Source: Litoreibacter albidus (GTDB lineage Bacteria; Pseudomonadota; Alphaproteobacteria; Rhodobacterales; Rhodobacteraceae). Taken from it: a stretch of 64,000 nt of DNA. This document shows, piece by piece, positions 63,790 to 64,000 of this stretch (positions are counted from its first letter, which is position 1; the number at the start of each line of letters is the position of its first letter). A program made the translations under genes and the position numbers. Below the pieces are notes generated by a model. That model ran no database searches and had not been told where the DNA came from. It was given only the letters and a program-made list of their open reading frames with translations. The DNA lies in NCBI RefSeq assembly GCF_900107015.1, contig NZ_FNOI01000001.1, positions 498,501 to 562,500 on the forward strand, read 5' to 3'.

Positions 63790-64000
63790 ATGCACGCACC
63801 GCTTGATAGCGATCTTATACGCAGCTTTTTGGCCGTCGTGGACGCCGGCTCTGTGACCGGTGCGGCAGACCAAATTGGCCGCACACAATCTGCGGTGTCC
63901 ATGCAGATACGTAAACTCGAAGAAAACCTAGGTCAGAGTATCTTTGTCCGCGAGCCACGCGGTGTCAGCCTCACTGACAGGGGGAGGCAACTGTTACCCT
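63790..64000 (+). CDS. LysR-family regulator, N-terminal part (cut by window edge)
   Basis: The frame opens at the ATG 63790 and runs off the right edge after about 70 codons. It encodes MHAPLDSDLIRSFLAVVDAG, then GSVTGAADQIGRTQSAVSMQIRKLEENLGQSIFVRE, the classic LysR helix-turn-helix. The effector domain is outside the window, so no target or ligand can be inferred. It follows the DUF1127 gene divergently. Confidence 0.9.
   Translation, partial: MHAPLDSDLIRSFLAVVDAGSVTGAADQIGRTQSAVSMQIRKLEENLGQSIFVREPRGVSLTDRGRQLLP

Overview
The window looks like core chromosome of a marine alphaproteobacterium of the Rhodobacteraceae (Roseobacter group). The evidence is moderately high GC with tightly packed genes, family-typical neighbourhoods (secG-pyrG, purA-DUF2842, glyQ-small membrane protein-glyS-PEP-utilising enzyme, hflK-hflC-DUF2065-Do protease), a SAM-II riboswitch before metZ, and alpha-type proteins such as an HWE-family sensor kinase and a DUF1127 small protein. 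I see no rRNA, tRNA, CRISPR array, insertion sequence or prophage. Genus cannot be fixed from the sequence alone.

Layout. 1-2.9 kb: pyrG (cut by the left edge), secG, purA and a DUF2842 protein, closed by a strong hairpin. 2.9-8.3 kb: the tamA-tamB outer-membrane assembly pair. 8.5-11.6 kb: a large acidic conserved protein divergent from thiamine pyrophosphokinase. 11.7-17.9 kb: rpiA-gor, then hflK-hflC-DUF2065 and a Do-type protease. 18-24.9 kb: a DfsB-like protein, a lipoprotein, ferredoxin with an FG-GAP protein, purD, xseA, a secreted protein and an alkane hydroxylase. 25-30.7 kb: a NuoE-NuoF fusion without its catalytic partner, a lytic transglycosylase, then ftsY, an EamA transporter and the YciB/IspZ protein.

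30.8-40.1 kb: folE2 and metZ on the minus strand. metZ has an elaborate leader (promoter, SAM-II aptamer, 21-codon upstream ORF, internal terminator, ATGA overlap). Then come a response regulator with an HWE kinase, trkH with a thiamine-diphosphate enzyme, a 58-aa basic protein and a LysE exporter. 40.2-49.3 kb: a trypsin-fold protein that has lost its catalytic triad, the glycyl-tRNA synthetase operon with a divergent PPDK-like protein, and a cell-wall hydrolase. 49.4-52.7 kb: folB-folP-glmM. 52.7-64 kb: EamA transporter, ilvC, two coupled Lrp regulators, a class V aminotransferase, a UbiH-family hydroxylase, a HAD phosphatase, a GntR regulator, an MshEN-glycosyltransferase fusion, carA, a YqeY protein, a 48-aa DUF1127 protein and the start of a LysR regulator.

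Most of the window is housekeeping: nucleotides (pyrG, purA, purD, carA), folate (folE2, folB, folP), envelope (tamAB, secG, ftsY, glmM, hydrolases), translation (glyQS) and amino acids (metZ, ilvC). The parts most worth a second look are the metZ leader, the pseudo-protease at 40.2-41.9 kb, the orphan NuoEF fusion, the AT-rich mosaic patch inside glyS, and the PPDK-like protein with an altered ATP-grasp half.
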